A stretch of 64,000 nt of DNA from Roseiarcus sp036513315 (GTDB lineage: Bacteria > Pseudomonadota > Alphaproteobacteria > Rhizobiales > Beijerinckiaceae). The stretch covers positions 26,256-90,255 of the forward strand of contig DATBZF010000018.1 of the NCBI GenBank assembly GCA_036513315.1, written 5' to 3'. The notes under the pieces were generated by a model. It had not been told where the DNA came from. It worked only from the letters and a program-made list of their open reading frames with translations, and did not search any database. A program made the position numbers and the translations under genes. This document shows positions 25,467 through 33,948 of the stretch, one piece after another (within the stretch, counting starts at the first letter, position 1; each line of letters opens with the position of its first letter).

Positions 25467-27245
25467 TTGACCTATCAAGTTTCCGATCGCCAACAGCTCG
25501 GCGGCGACGCCGCCGAACCGTTCGGCCATGTTCTTTCCGTTCGAGGATCGGAGGCCCAGGTCGGCCTTCCCAGCCCTTCGTCAAACGATGAAGTCCGCGC
25601 CACGGTTGGAAAATTCCTCGCCATCGGCGCCGGCAGGCGCCGGCTCATTGGCATGGTGACTGAAGTTTCGGTCAACAATAGCAACGATCTGCACGGCGCC
25701 CATAGTGGCGCGGTCGCCCGCGTCGATCTGATGGGCGAGATCAGGCGTGACGCTTCGGGCGCCGACAGCTTCCGGCGCGGCGTTGCCGAATATCCCGCGA
25801 TCGGCGATACGGCGGCGACGCTTGCGAAGGATGAACTGAGATTAATCTATAGGGCGTCCACCGCCAATTCCATTAATATCGGGCACCTTCATCATGACGA
25901 GTCGATTCCCGCTTTCATCGATGTCGACAATCTGCTGACCAAGCATTTCGCCATCCTGGGCTCGACCGGCGTCGGCAAGTCGAGCGGCGTGGCGGTGATC
26001 CTCGGTGAAATTCTCTATGCGCGGCCCAATCTGCGGATATTCATGCTGGATGGCCACAATGAATACGGCCGCTGCTTTGGCGATCGCGCCAATGTCATGA
26101 ATTCCGGCAATCTCAAACTGCCGTTCTGGCTGCTCAATTTCGAAGAGATCGTCGATGTCATCTACAGCGGCCGGCCCGCGGTGGAGGATGAGATCGAGAT
26201 TCTTGCCGAGCTTATTCCTATCGCCAAAGGCATGTATCTCCAGCACAGGGCTTCCGCGGACCGTCTTGTCCTGCGGAAAACCGACGCAAAAAACGCCGGC
26301 TACACGATCGATACGCCTGTGCCCTATCTGCTGCAGGATTTGATTTTGCTGATCGACGAGCGGATGGGAAAGCTGGAAAACCGTTCGTCCCGCATGAACT
26401 ATCATCGCCTGATCACCCGGATCGAGACGATTAGAAACGATCCACGCTACGGCTTCATGTTCGAAAACGCCAATGTCGGCGGCGACACGATGGTTGAACT
26501 GCTCACTCAAATCTTCCGGCTCGACCCCAATGGCAAGCCCATCACCATCATGCAGTTGGCCGGCCTGCCGGTCGAGGTCGTCGACGCGGTGGTTTGCGCT
26601 TTTTGCCGGCTCGCGTTCGATTTCGGATTGTGGAGCGACGGCGCCATTCCGATGTTGTTTGTCTGCGAAGAGGCGCATCGCTACGCTGCCGCGGACCATG
26701 CGATCGGCTTTGGCCCGACGCGCCGCGCGCTCTTGCGAATCGCCAAGGAGGGGAGAAAATACGGCGTTTTCCTCGGCCTGGTGACGCAGCGACCCGCGGA
26801 GCTCGATCCGACCATCATCTCCCAATGCAGCACCTTGTTTGCGATGCGTATGGCCAACGATCGCGATCAGGCGCTGTTGCGCTCGGCCGTATCGGACGCG
26901 GCGGCCAATCTGCTGGCCTTCGTGCCTTCGCTTGGCACGCGCGAGGTCGTCGGCTTTGGCGAGGGTGTTCCGCTGCCTGCGCGCCTCACTTTCAAGATGC
27001 TTCCCGACCATTTGCTTCCACGCAGCGACGCGGTCGGCCGGCCGTCGTCGAATGCAGATCTGGCGTCGGGCAAGGAATTCATCAAAGCCGTGGTGGAACG
27101 TTGGCGCGGCGCCGCGCTTAGCCATAGGGGACGGCAGGACGAATCCTTAGTCGAGCAAGAAGCGGCTGGCTTCAAGAGCCAGACAGCCGCCCAAGGGGCC
27201 GGCGCGAGATTCGACCAGATTCGCTCGCAGATTCTCAAGCGCTAG
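25467..27245 (+). CDS. HerA-like hexameric DNA translocase ATPase
   Basis: 592 residues. It has an N-terminal HAS-barrel (about 15-95), then a FtsK/HerA-type ATPase with Walker A GSTGVGKSS (165-173), a GHNEYGR segment, and Walker B with catalytic Glu (MLFVCEEAHRY). A C-terminal GLVTQRPAELDPTIISQC segment carries the sensor and arginine-finger region typical of HerA. HerA works with nuclease NurA in DNA end resection; bacterial relatives pair with SIR2 or other effectors in defence. No nuclease or effector lies beside it here. It starts with TTG, with AGGA six nt upstream, as no ATG is available before residue 63. Confidence 0.82.
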   Translation: MTYQVSDRQQLGGDAAEPFGHVLSVRGSEAQVGLPSPSSNDEVRATVGKFLAIGAGRRRLIGMVTEVSVNNSNDLHGAHSGAVARVDLMGEIRRDASGADSFRRGVAEYPAIGDTAATLAKDELRLIYRASTANSINIGHLHHDESIPAFIDVDNLLTKHFAILGSTGVGKSSGVAVILGEILYARPNLRIFMLDGHNEYGRCFGDRANVMNSGNLKLPFWLLNFEEIVDVIYSGRPAVEDEIEILAELIPIAKGMYLQHRASADRLVLRKTDAKNAGYTIDTPVPYLLQDLILLIDERMGKLENRSSRMNYHRLITRIETIRNDPRYGFMFENANVGGDTMVELLTQIFRLDPNGKPITIMQLAGLPVEVVDAVVCAFCRLAFDFGLWSDGAIPMLFVCEEAHRYAAADHAIGFGPTRRALLRIAKEGRKYGVFLGLVTQRPAELDPTIISQCSTLFAMRMANDRDQALLRSAVSDAAANLLAFVPSLGTREVVGFGEGVPLPARLTFKMLPDHLLPRSDAVGRPSSNADLASGKEFIKAVVERWRGAALSHRGRQDESLVEQEAAGFKSQTAAQGAGARFDQIRSQILKR

Positions 27246-27327
27246 GCCGGATGCGACGCCAAGATCGGCTAAGGACCGCGGCGTTCCCTCTATGCGGGGG
27301 CCGAGCGTATGACCATAAAGACGGGAC

Positions 27328-29076
27328 ATGAGCGATTTGATCGACGGTGCGCGTAATAACGAAGAGAGGCCCGTCTTGGAGTCGGACGATGGCCTTCGGC
27401 TGCTTGAGGAAATTGTTCGCGTGCTGCCGCTCGGCGTTTGCGTCAAGGCCGCCGACGGAACGGCGCTCTACGCCAATGCCGCCGCCATCGTGCATGGCGC
27501 GGATCGATCGCGCGCGGACGATCTGTCGGGCACCACGACGGAAGCGGAAAATCACGCGAGGATCCTGCGCTCGCGAGCGAGGGTCGATGAGCGAACGATC
27601 GAAATCAGTCGCCATGCGATTGTCCTGCGGGGAGCGCGATACGATGTCGCGACATCGGCTGACGTCACCGATCAAATGCATTTGGAAGATGAATTGTTTC
27701 GTCGCGCCTATTTTGACGACCTTACCGGTCTGCCCAACCGCGGCCTGCTGGAAAAGGCCGTCGAGGATCTGATCGAGGCCGTCTCCGAGCAGACCAAATT
27801 CGCTTTGGCCTTTATCGACATCGATAACTTCAAATACATCAACGATTATTATGGGCATGCGGCCGGCGATGATTTGCTGGTGAAGATCGCGCGTCGCATC
27901 GCGGGTCAAATTCGCTCCACCGACATGCTGGCGAGAGTGGGAGGCGATGAGTTCGTTCTTCTCTTGAGCCCGATCGGCGACCTTGACGAACTCAACGCAG
28001 ACATTCGCCAGCTGTCCGAACGACTGAAAGAGCCTTTCTTCATCGACGGGCATGAAATGCTCACATCCGCATCGATCGGCGTTAGTCTGTTTCCTATGCA
28101 CGGAATCGACCATCAGGCGCTGCGCGCCAAAGCGGACGCCGCGATGTATCGGATGAAGGGCGCCGCCAAGGGGGGCGTGACCTTCTTCGAACCGGGCCTT
28201 GGCGACAAGGTCGACGAACGCGCCAAGCTCGAGCAAAGATTGCGGCTGGCCATTCGCGATCGGCGCCTCACTTGCGCCTTCCAACCCAAGGTCGATTTTC
28301 GGTCGCAGTCGGTAGTCGGGATCGAAGTCCTGTTGCGCTGGCGCGATGAAGAGGGTGTGATTCAGGCGCCCGGAGATTTCGTCAATCTCGCCGTCGAACT
28401 TGGGTTGATGGATGACATCACGCGATTGGTCCTTGCTCAAACCGCCGCGGCGATCGAAACGATCGACGAGGCGTTTGGACCGCAAGCGACGATCAGCGTT
28501 AATCTTGCCGCCAAACAGGCGGGCGACTTTCGATTCATGCGTTCATTCGTCGATGCGCTTGCGGCCACCGGTTATCCCCAGCGCTTCATGGTGGAGCTGA
28601 CGGAGGAAGCCTTTCTTCACAAAAACCAGTTTCAGACGCGCATCCTTCCGATGCTGCGCGAGATCGGGGCCAAAATCTCGATCGATGATTTCGGCGTCGG
28701 CTATTCCTCACTTTCCACGCTGGCCGATATTACCGCAGATGAAATCAAGGTCGACCGATCGTTCATCACGCAAATCCATCGGCGTCCCAGAAGCCAGAGC
28801 GTCCTCACGGCTATCGAGTCGCTGGGAACGGCGCTCGGAATGAGCGTCATCGTCGAGGGCGTCGAGACGAGCGAAGAACTGATCTATCTTGAGGCGGCGA
28901 CCCGCATCCGCCTGGCGCAGGGCTATTATTTCGCCATGCCGATGTCGTTTGACGAAATCCCGCTCGTCAAGCATCCGTTCCCATCATTTCGCCAAGCTTC
29001 AAGCGCTCGGGAAGCCGTCGCAAGCCGGACCTTTCGGCAAAGAGCGGCAGTTCGAAACGACAACCGCGGGCTCTGA
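27328..29076 (+). CDS. PAS-GGDEF-EAL cyclic-di-GMP enzyme
   Basis: 582 residues, soluble. An N-terminal PAS-like sensor (about 22-115) precedes a GGDEF domain with an intact active loop (GGDEF 205-209) and an inhibitory RxxD site five residues upstream (RSTD). The EAL domain begins with E333 (EVL in place of EAL) and keeps the metal and catalytic residues seen as SVNLAAKQ, ELTEEAF, IDDFGVGYSSL and DEIKVDRSFI. Both diguanylate cyclase and phosphodiesterase activities look possible. Net direction is unpredictable. The PAS ligand is unknown. Confidence 0.9.
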   Translation: MSDLIDGARNNEERPVLESDDGLRLLEEIVRVLPLGVCVKAADGTALYANAAAIVHGADRSRADDLSGTTTEAENHARILRSRARVDERTIEISRHAIVLRGARYDVATSADVTDQMHLEDELFRRAYFDDLTGLPNRGLLEKAVEDLIEAVSEQTKFALAFIDIDNFKYINDYYGHAAGDDLLVKIARRIAGQIRSTDMLARVGGDEFVLLLSPIGDLDELNADIRQLSERLKEPFFIDGHEMLTSASIGVSLFPMHGIDHQALRAKADAAMYRMKGAAKGGVTFFEPGLGDKVDERAKLEQRLRLAIRDRRLTCAFQPKVDFRSQSVVGIEVLLRWRDEEGVIQAPGDFVNLAVELGLMDDITRLVLAQTAAAIETIDEAFGPQATISVNLAAKQAGDFRFMRSFVDALAATGYPQRFMVELTEEAFLHKNQFQTRILPMLREIGAKISIDDFGVGYSSLSTLADITADEIKVDRSFITQIHRRPRSQSVLTAIESLGTALGMSVIVEGVETSEELIYLEAATRIRLAQGYYFAMPMSFDEIPLVKHPFPSFRQASSAREAVASRTFRQRAAVRNDNRGL

Positions 29077-29263
29077 ACCATTCTCTAAACTAGCGCCGCG
29101 CGCGAACGACGAGCGTTGCGATCGCAGCGAGGATGGCGTCAACCTTCCGGGATTTTGGCGGCCATCGCCCGACATTCGACAGCGATTTTGTCATTGACGG
29201 CGTCGATCGGGCAGAGCCGCATGAACGGCAAATCGCCGGGGCGATCCTGCGTTCCTGACCGAC

Positions 29264-29309
29264 CTGGGGGTCTGGAAAGCGCGACGCTTTGAGCGTAAGG
29301 AGACCCCAG
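29264..29309. promoter_or_regulatory. Nested inverted repeats just upstream of the His-rich CDF gene
   Basis: Outer arms CTGGGGGTCT (29264-29273) and AGACCCCAG (29301-29309) pair with one bulge. Inside lies a second hairpin, AAAGCG-cga-CGCTTT (29276-29290). The structure ends 18 bp before the GTG start. It could be a metal-regulator operator or a leader hairpin. Confidence 0.45.
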
Positions 29310-29327
29310 CCTGTTCGGGGACGGCGC

Positions 29328-30281
29328 GTGACCCACGATCACCACAACCACGATCACAGCCACGCCGACGCGCATGGGACCCATGGGCATGCACATGCCC
29401 ATGCGCCCAAGGACTTTGGCTTCGCGTTCGCCATCGGCGTGGCTCTCAACCTCGGCTTTGTCGTCGTTGAGTTTGTCTATGGCCTGCTGGCCAATTCCAT
29501 CGCGCTTGTCGCTGACGCAGGCCACAATCTGGGCGATGTGCTCGGGCTGGCGATGGCCTGGACCGCGATGATCCTCGCCCGACGGGCGCCCTCGCGGACC
29601 TTGACCTATGGGTTGCGGCGCGGCACGATTCTCGCCGCGCTGGTGAACGCAGTGCTGCTGCTGCTAACGGTCGGCGCGATCGCAGTCGAAGGCGTGCGGC
29701 GCCTGTTAGAACCGGGCGCGGTCGCTGGCGTCACGATCATGGTCGTTGCCGCCGCCGGCATCGTCGTCAACGGCGTCACCGCCGGGTTGTTCGCCTCCGG
29801 TCGCAAAGGCGATATCAACCTGCGTGGGGCATTTTTGCACATGGCGTCCGATGCGTTCGTGTCGCTTGGCGTTGTGATCGCTGGCGGGTTGATACTGTGG
29901 ACGGGCTGGACATGGCTGGACCCGCTCGTCAGCGTCGTCATCGCCATCATTATCCTCTGGGGAACCTGGGGCCTCTTGCGCGATTCGCTCGCCATGGCGC
30001 TCGACGCGGTGCCCAGCGGCATCAAGCTCGACGAAGTGCGCGCCTTTCTTGAGCGACAGCCCGGCGTCTCCGCGATTCACGATCTGCACGTCTGGCCAAT
30101 GAGCACCACTGAAACGGCTCTCACCTGTCATTGCCTTCTGCCGGGCGGTCATCCCGGCGATGAATTTCTGGTGCGCCTCGCCAGCGAACTGCAGGCGCGC
30201 TACGGTATCGGCCACGCCACGATTCAAGTCGAAGTGGATGAGCGCGTGCTCTGCGCCCTGGAGCCGGATCGCATCGTTTAG
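29328..30281 (+). CDS. CDF cation efflux transporter with His-rich N-terminus (DmeF/CzcD-like)
   Basis: 317 residues. The N-terminus (residues 1-28) is extremely rich in His (HDHHNHDHSHADAHG and so on), typical of DmeF/CzcD-type exporters of Co, Ni or Zn. Six membrane helices follow, with the metal site motif DAGHNLGD in helix 2 and HMASDAFVS in helix 5, then one C-terminal ZT-dimer domain. A GTG at 29328 preceded by GGGGA is chosen; a TTG at 29289 is possible but would place the hairpin above inside the gene. No DmeR-type regulator is adjacent. Confidence 0.87.
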   Translation: MTHDHHNHDHSHADAHGTHGHAHAHAPKDFGFAFAIGVALNLGFVVVEFVYGLLANSIALVADAGHNLGDVLGLAMAWTAMILARRAPSRTLTYGLRRGTILAALVNAVLLLLTVGAIAVEGVRRLLEPGAVAGVTIMVVAAAGIVVNGVTAGLFASGRKGDINLRGAFLHMASDAFVSLGVVIAGGLILWTGWTWLDPLVSVVIAIIILWGTWGLLRDSLAMALDAVPSGIKLDEVRAFLERQPGVSAIHDLHVWPMSTTETALTCHCLLPGGHPGDEFLVRLASELQARYGIGHATIQVEVDERVLCALEPDRIV

Positions 30282-30588
30282 CGACGGTCGAGGTTCAGCC
30301 GATCGCGCGCGCTTGGCTTTGCCGCCGTGAGATATCCTCCCCATTGCCCCGTCGGCCGGAAATCTTTCCGATGGTTTCGCGATCTTTAAGAGACCCCGCT
30401 CAATTTGGTTTTCTTGTTATCTAAGTGATTTCAATATTTTACGCGGCCGCTTGAGCGAAAACCGGGTCGGCGCGCGACGCCAGCGCATAATCGACCGCAA
30501 ACGTCTGAAGCTGTTTAACTTTCTCTTGGATGTTTCATGTTGAATTTCCTGCGGAGCTTCTTCAAGGTCGCAAACAAGGGATAGCCCG
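30282..30588. other. Intergenic region before the membrane diguanylate cyclase
   Basis: No gene is supported here. An AT-rich stretch around 30400-30440 contains TTGTTA at 30414 and TATTTT at 30435, weakly promoter-like. A 15-codon open frame from 30537 (MLNFLRSFFKVANKG) ends 4 bp before the next start; there is no evidence that it is translated. Confidence 0.4.
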
Positions 30589-33039
30589 GTGCTGGGTTGG
30601 CGGATCTTACCCTTGGTCGCCAGGATCGGCGTCCGGCCGCAGCTCTCGCTTGTCGCTATTATCGCGATCCTGCCGCTTTTGGCTGTGCTGCTCGTAGGCG
30701 TCATCAAGAATCGCGAACTCATTCTGCAGGCGGCTGCGACCCGCGCGCAGGATATGGCCAAGCTTGGCGCCGAACGACAGGACGACAGCTTCCAGGACGC
30801 CAGAACCGTGCTGTCGATGCTTCGGCGTCTGCCGCAAATCACGGCGTCTGCGCCGGACGATTGTCATGCTGCGCTTCACGCGATGAGCGCCGACCATCCG
30901 GAGTTCACCGCGATTGGAACCGCCGATTCGAAGGGAGTGATCACTTGCATCAGCGGTCCAGGAGCTCCCCTGCCATTCCGCAATCGCAATGTGTTCCTGG
31001 CTGCGATGGCGGCCGACCCGCATGCGTTCGTCGTCGGCAATTATGAGATCGGGCCGGTTTCGGGCAAGCCGATCGTCGTGGCGGCGGCGCCGCTGGCCTC
31101 CCCAACCGCGAACGAATCTCCGCCGGGCATTGTGTTCGTCACCGTGGATCTGGACCGCGCGGCATTGCACATGGGGGATTTCGCAGGATCGAATGTTGCA
31201 ACACTGGCCCTGATCGATACGCGCTCAGCGACAATCCTCGTTCGTTCTCCCGACCAGCAACGTCAGGAGGGAAAGTCGCTCTACGGTTCTCCACTGGCGG
31301 CGGCGATGCTGGCCCATCCGACCGGAGGTTTCGTCGAAGCCGTGGATATCGACGGGGCGCAGAGAATTTTCGGGTTCGCGCCGCTGCCCACAGGAGGCGA
31401 GGCCGGGCTCACGGTTGCGGTCGGCCTGTCGCGCGCGGCGGTTCTGGCCGATGCCGATTGGCGCCTCGTAGTCGGAATTATGGTCGCCTTGGCCACTGCG
31501 CTCGTCGCGGCCGTGGCGGCGTGGCTTTTTGCGGACCGCACGCAGCTTCGCGCGATCCGGTCTTTGGTGGATACGGCGACAAAGCTTGGCGCCGGGGACC
31601 TCGCCGCGCGCGCAACTATGTCGGCGTGGCAGGCCCCCGAATTTCGCGCTTTGAGCAAGACGCTCGGCGATATGGCCGAACGCATTGCGCTTGCTCAGGC
31701 AAATCTTAGCGCGAGCGAGCGCCAGCTCCGCCTGCTGGCCGAAAATTCGACCGATATGATTCTCGTCGTCCGGGCCGATGGACAGCGTGTTTACGCTTCG
31801 CCGGCGTGCCGCACGCTGCTCGGCTGGGAACCAGAGGAAATGCTGAAGATATCCACCGGCAAGGCCATCCATCCCGATGATGTCGGCTTCCTGCAGGATC
31901 GCCGCGCCTATGGCGACGATCAGCCATCGACCTTCACCTATCGCATGTTGCGCAAGGATGGCCGTTACGTTTGGGTCGAAAGCGTTTCACGCTCTCTCCC
32001 CCAGGAGCCGGGGCAGCCGCCCGAACGGCTCGTCATCGTTCGCGATATCGATGAACGCGTCGCCGCCGAGGGACGCCTGAAAGAGAGCGAGATGCGCCAT
32101 CGCCTGCTGGCGGAGAACAGCGCCGACATGGTGTTCCAAATGGACCTGGAGCTCGTGCGCCAATACGTCTCGCCGGCGTGCCGGGAAATTCTCGGCTGCG
32201 CGCCAGAAGAGCTGATCGGGAAAAAGGCGTTTGGCACGGTTCACCCCGATGACGCGGACTATGTCGCACGAGTCTTCCAATCCGTGCTTTGCGGCCGGTC
32301 AGAACGCGCGGTCGTCGTCAATCGTATGCGCCACCGCAATGGAAGCTGGATTTGGGTGGAAGCGCAGTTGAGAACGTTGAGGAATCTGGAGACTGGGGCG
32401 CCGTCGGGGATCATTGGATCGTTGCGGGATATTTCGATTCGCAAGTTGGCGGAGGATCAACTCGAAGAGGCCAATCGCCGTCTCGAAGCGCTGGCGGGGC
32501 AGGACGGACTGACGGGCCTGGCTAACCGCCGGACGTTCGACAACGCCCTGGCGCGAGAGCATCGGCGCGCCGTGCGCGACAGGACGCGCCTGGCGATGAT
32601 CATGATTGACGTCGACTGGTTCAAGCCTTTCAATGATCGCTATGGCCATCCCGCCGGCGACGAATGCCTGAAACAGGTCAGCCGGGCGATCGAAAACACC
32701 TTGCACCGGCCAGGCGATATTGTCGCCCGCTATGGCGGCGAAGAATTCGCGGTTCTGCTGCCCAACACCGACGAGAACGGCGCTGCGACTATCGCCGAAC
32801 GCATACGCCGCGCGGTTCTCGCGCTGGCGATCGAGCATGATGCGAGCCCGGCCAAAGTGGCGACGATCAGCGCTGGCGTCGCCTCATGCGCGCCGAGCGC
32901 CTTTGATGCGGGGCTGGAGGCGTTGATGCGGGATGCGGATCAGGCGCTGTACCGCGCGAAAAACAGTGGTCGCAACGTAGTCGTCTGCGCAGCAGGGCTT
33001 GGCCAGCCGCCCGCCGAAGGACGGCCGAGCGCCGCATAG
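30589..33039 (+). CDS. Membrane diguanylate cyclase with extracytoplasmic sensor, two PAS domains and GGDEF
   Basis: 816 residues. A first membrane helix (about 19-38), a periplasmic Cache-type sensor (about 40-280), a second helix (about 290-315), HAMP (about 315-370), two PAS/PAC units (about 375-500 and 500-625) and a GGDEF domain (about 645-805). The active loop is YGGEEFAVLLP, and an inhibitory RxxD (RPGD) lies five residues before it, so it should make c-di-GMP under feedback control. Both PAS domains have repeated LLAENSxDM openings, indicating duplication. It starts with GTG after AAGGGA. The sensed compound is unknown. Confidence 0.9.
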   Translation: MLGWRILPLVARIGVRPQLSLVAIIAILPLLAVLLVGVIKNRELILQAAATRAQDMAKLGAERQDDSFQDARTVLSMLRRLPQITASAPDDCHAALHAMSADHPEFTAIGTADSKGVITCISGPGAPLPFRNRNVFLAAMAADPHAFVVGNYEIGPVSGKPIVVAAAPLASPTANESPPGIVFVTVDLDRAALHMGDFAGSNVATLALIDTRSATILVRSPDQQRQEGKSLYGSPLAAAMLAHPTGGFVEAVDIDGAQRIFGFAPLPTGGEAGLTVAVGLSRAAVLADADWRLVVGIMVALATALVAAVAAWLFADRTQLRAIRSLVDTATKLGAGDLAARATMSAWQAPEFRALSKTLGDMAERIALAQANLSASERQLRLLAENSTDMILVVRADGQRVYASPACRTLLGWEPEEMLKISTGKAIHPDDVGFLQDRRAYGDDQPSTFTYRMLRKDGRYVWVESVSRSLPQEPGQPPERLVIVRDIDERVAAEGRLKESEMRHRLLAENSADMVFQMDLELVRQYVSPACREILGCAPEELIGKKAFGTVHPDDADYVARVFQSVLCGRSERAVVVNRMRHRNGSWIWVEAQLRTLRNLETGAPSGIIGSLRDISIRKLAEDQLEEANRRLEALAGQDGLTGLANRRTFDNALAREHRRAVRDRTRLAMIMIDVDWFKPFNDRYGHPAGDECLKQVSRAIENTLHRPGDIVARYGGEEFAVLLPNTDENGAATIAERIRRAVLALAIEHDASPAKVATISAGVASCAPSAFDAGLEALMRDADQALYRAKNSGRNVVVCAAGLGQPPAEGRPSAA

Positions 33040-33194
33040 GAGCCTCGCGGCCCTGCAACCGCGGGCGCGGCCCCGCGTCTTCATTTTTGGCGCTGCAAAA
33101 TTCTGCCCGCGGCGAAAATTAAATCGACCGCTTCGGATGGAACTATCGTCTATGCCGCGGCGTTGCGGGCAATTCTATCGGGAAGGGATCCAAG

Positions 33195-33431
33195 ATGGCT
33201 CGCTCGACGTGGCACGCCTATTATTTTGACAGCCTCGACAGGACATCGCCGGTCGCGCGGACGGCGATCATCGAAGCGGACAATGAGGACGATGCAGGAA
33301 AGATCGCGATCGCTCAAATGGGGCGTTGCATGCGCGTCGATGTCGCTCGCCCGATGTGGGGGGCGCCGAGTCTGGCGCCGGGTGCGCAGAGGAGCCCGGC
33401 CGCGGGATCCACGATGCTCGCCAGCGCGTGA
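33195..33431 (+). CDS. Small conserved-looking hypothetical protein
   Basis: 78 residues (MARSTWHAYYFDSLDRT...). It has a good ribosome site (AGGGA) and its own ATG, high-GC codon use like its neighbours, and no overlap with another gene. The first ~55 residues are mixed and fold-like; the tail is Ala/Pro-rich. No signal peptide, membrane segment or known domain is visible. Function unknown. Confidence 0.6.
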   Translation: MARSTWHAYYFDSLDRTSPVARTAIIEADNEDDAGKIAIAQMGRCMRVDVARPMWGAPSLAPGAQRSPAAGSTMLASA

Positions 33432-33560
33432 ATCGCGCCGGGAAGGACGACAGCCGGCTCACGTTGGCGTGAACAAATTGGCCGTTCGTCGTCGAATGAT
33501 TGCGCCTCGATCGCGTTTTAGTGATATTATGAGCGGCAGTGAGGTGATGGAGGCTTGGCG

Positions 33561-33917
33561 ATGACGCCTGTGCTCATGGTGATGGTGTTGGCCGCGTCCT
33601 TGCCGAATGTGGACCCGCAAAAGATTTGTCAAAACGCCCGCACGGCCGCCTTGCCGGAAGACAAAGCGAGCGCGTTTGACAGTTGCGTGCACGATGAACA
33701 AGGGGCGCGCGAACAATTGAAGCAAAAATGGTCGAAGTTTTCGGCGAACGCGCGCGCGACTTGCGCGGAGCCGGAAGCGAACATGACCAGCTATGTAGAA
33801 ATGCTGACCTGCCTGGAAATGCAGAGCGGGAGCGATTTTGCGATCGGCAAACCGCCCTCGCCGGACGTCGCGCCCCCCTCGCCGGCGGCGCCTAACGCCG
33901 CTGCCCCGAAGCCATAG
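33561..33917 (+). CDS. Small secreted-looking hypothetical protein
   Basis: 118 residues. A short hydrophobic N-terminus (TPVLMVMVLAAS) could be a signal peptide, followed by a helical domain with four cysteines (KICQN, FDSCVHD, ATCAEP, LTCLEM) that could form two disulfides in the periplasm. The C-terminal ~25 residues are Pro/Ala-rich. GGAGG lies 7 nt before the ATG at 33561; a TTG at 33555 is less likely. It converges on lpdA. Function unknown. Confidence 0.6.
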   Translation: MTPVLMVMVLAASLPNVDPQKICQNARTAALPEDKASAFDSCVHDEQGAREQLKQKWSKFSANARATCAEPEANMTSYVEMLTCLEMQSGSDFAIGKPPSPDVAPPSPAAPNAAAPKP

Positions 33918-33948
33918 GCAGCGCTTCTGGTTGTTGGCCGAGACTCCG

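Noticed and set aside
25467..27245. HerA-based antiphage defence island
   Set aside because: Neighbours are metabolic and signalling genes; no nuclease, SIR2, integrase or other defence gene is present.
30537..30584. A 15-codon open frame that could be a leader peptide before the membrane diguanylate cyclase
   Set aside because: No convincing ribosome site, regulatory codon run or attenuator hairpin; such short frames arise by chance.
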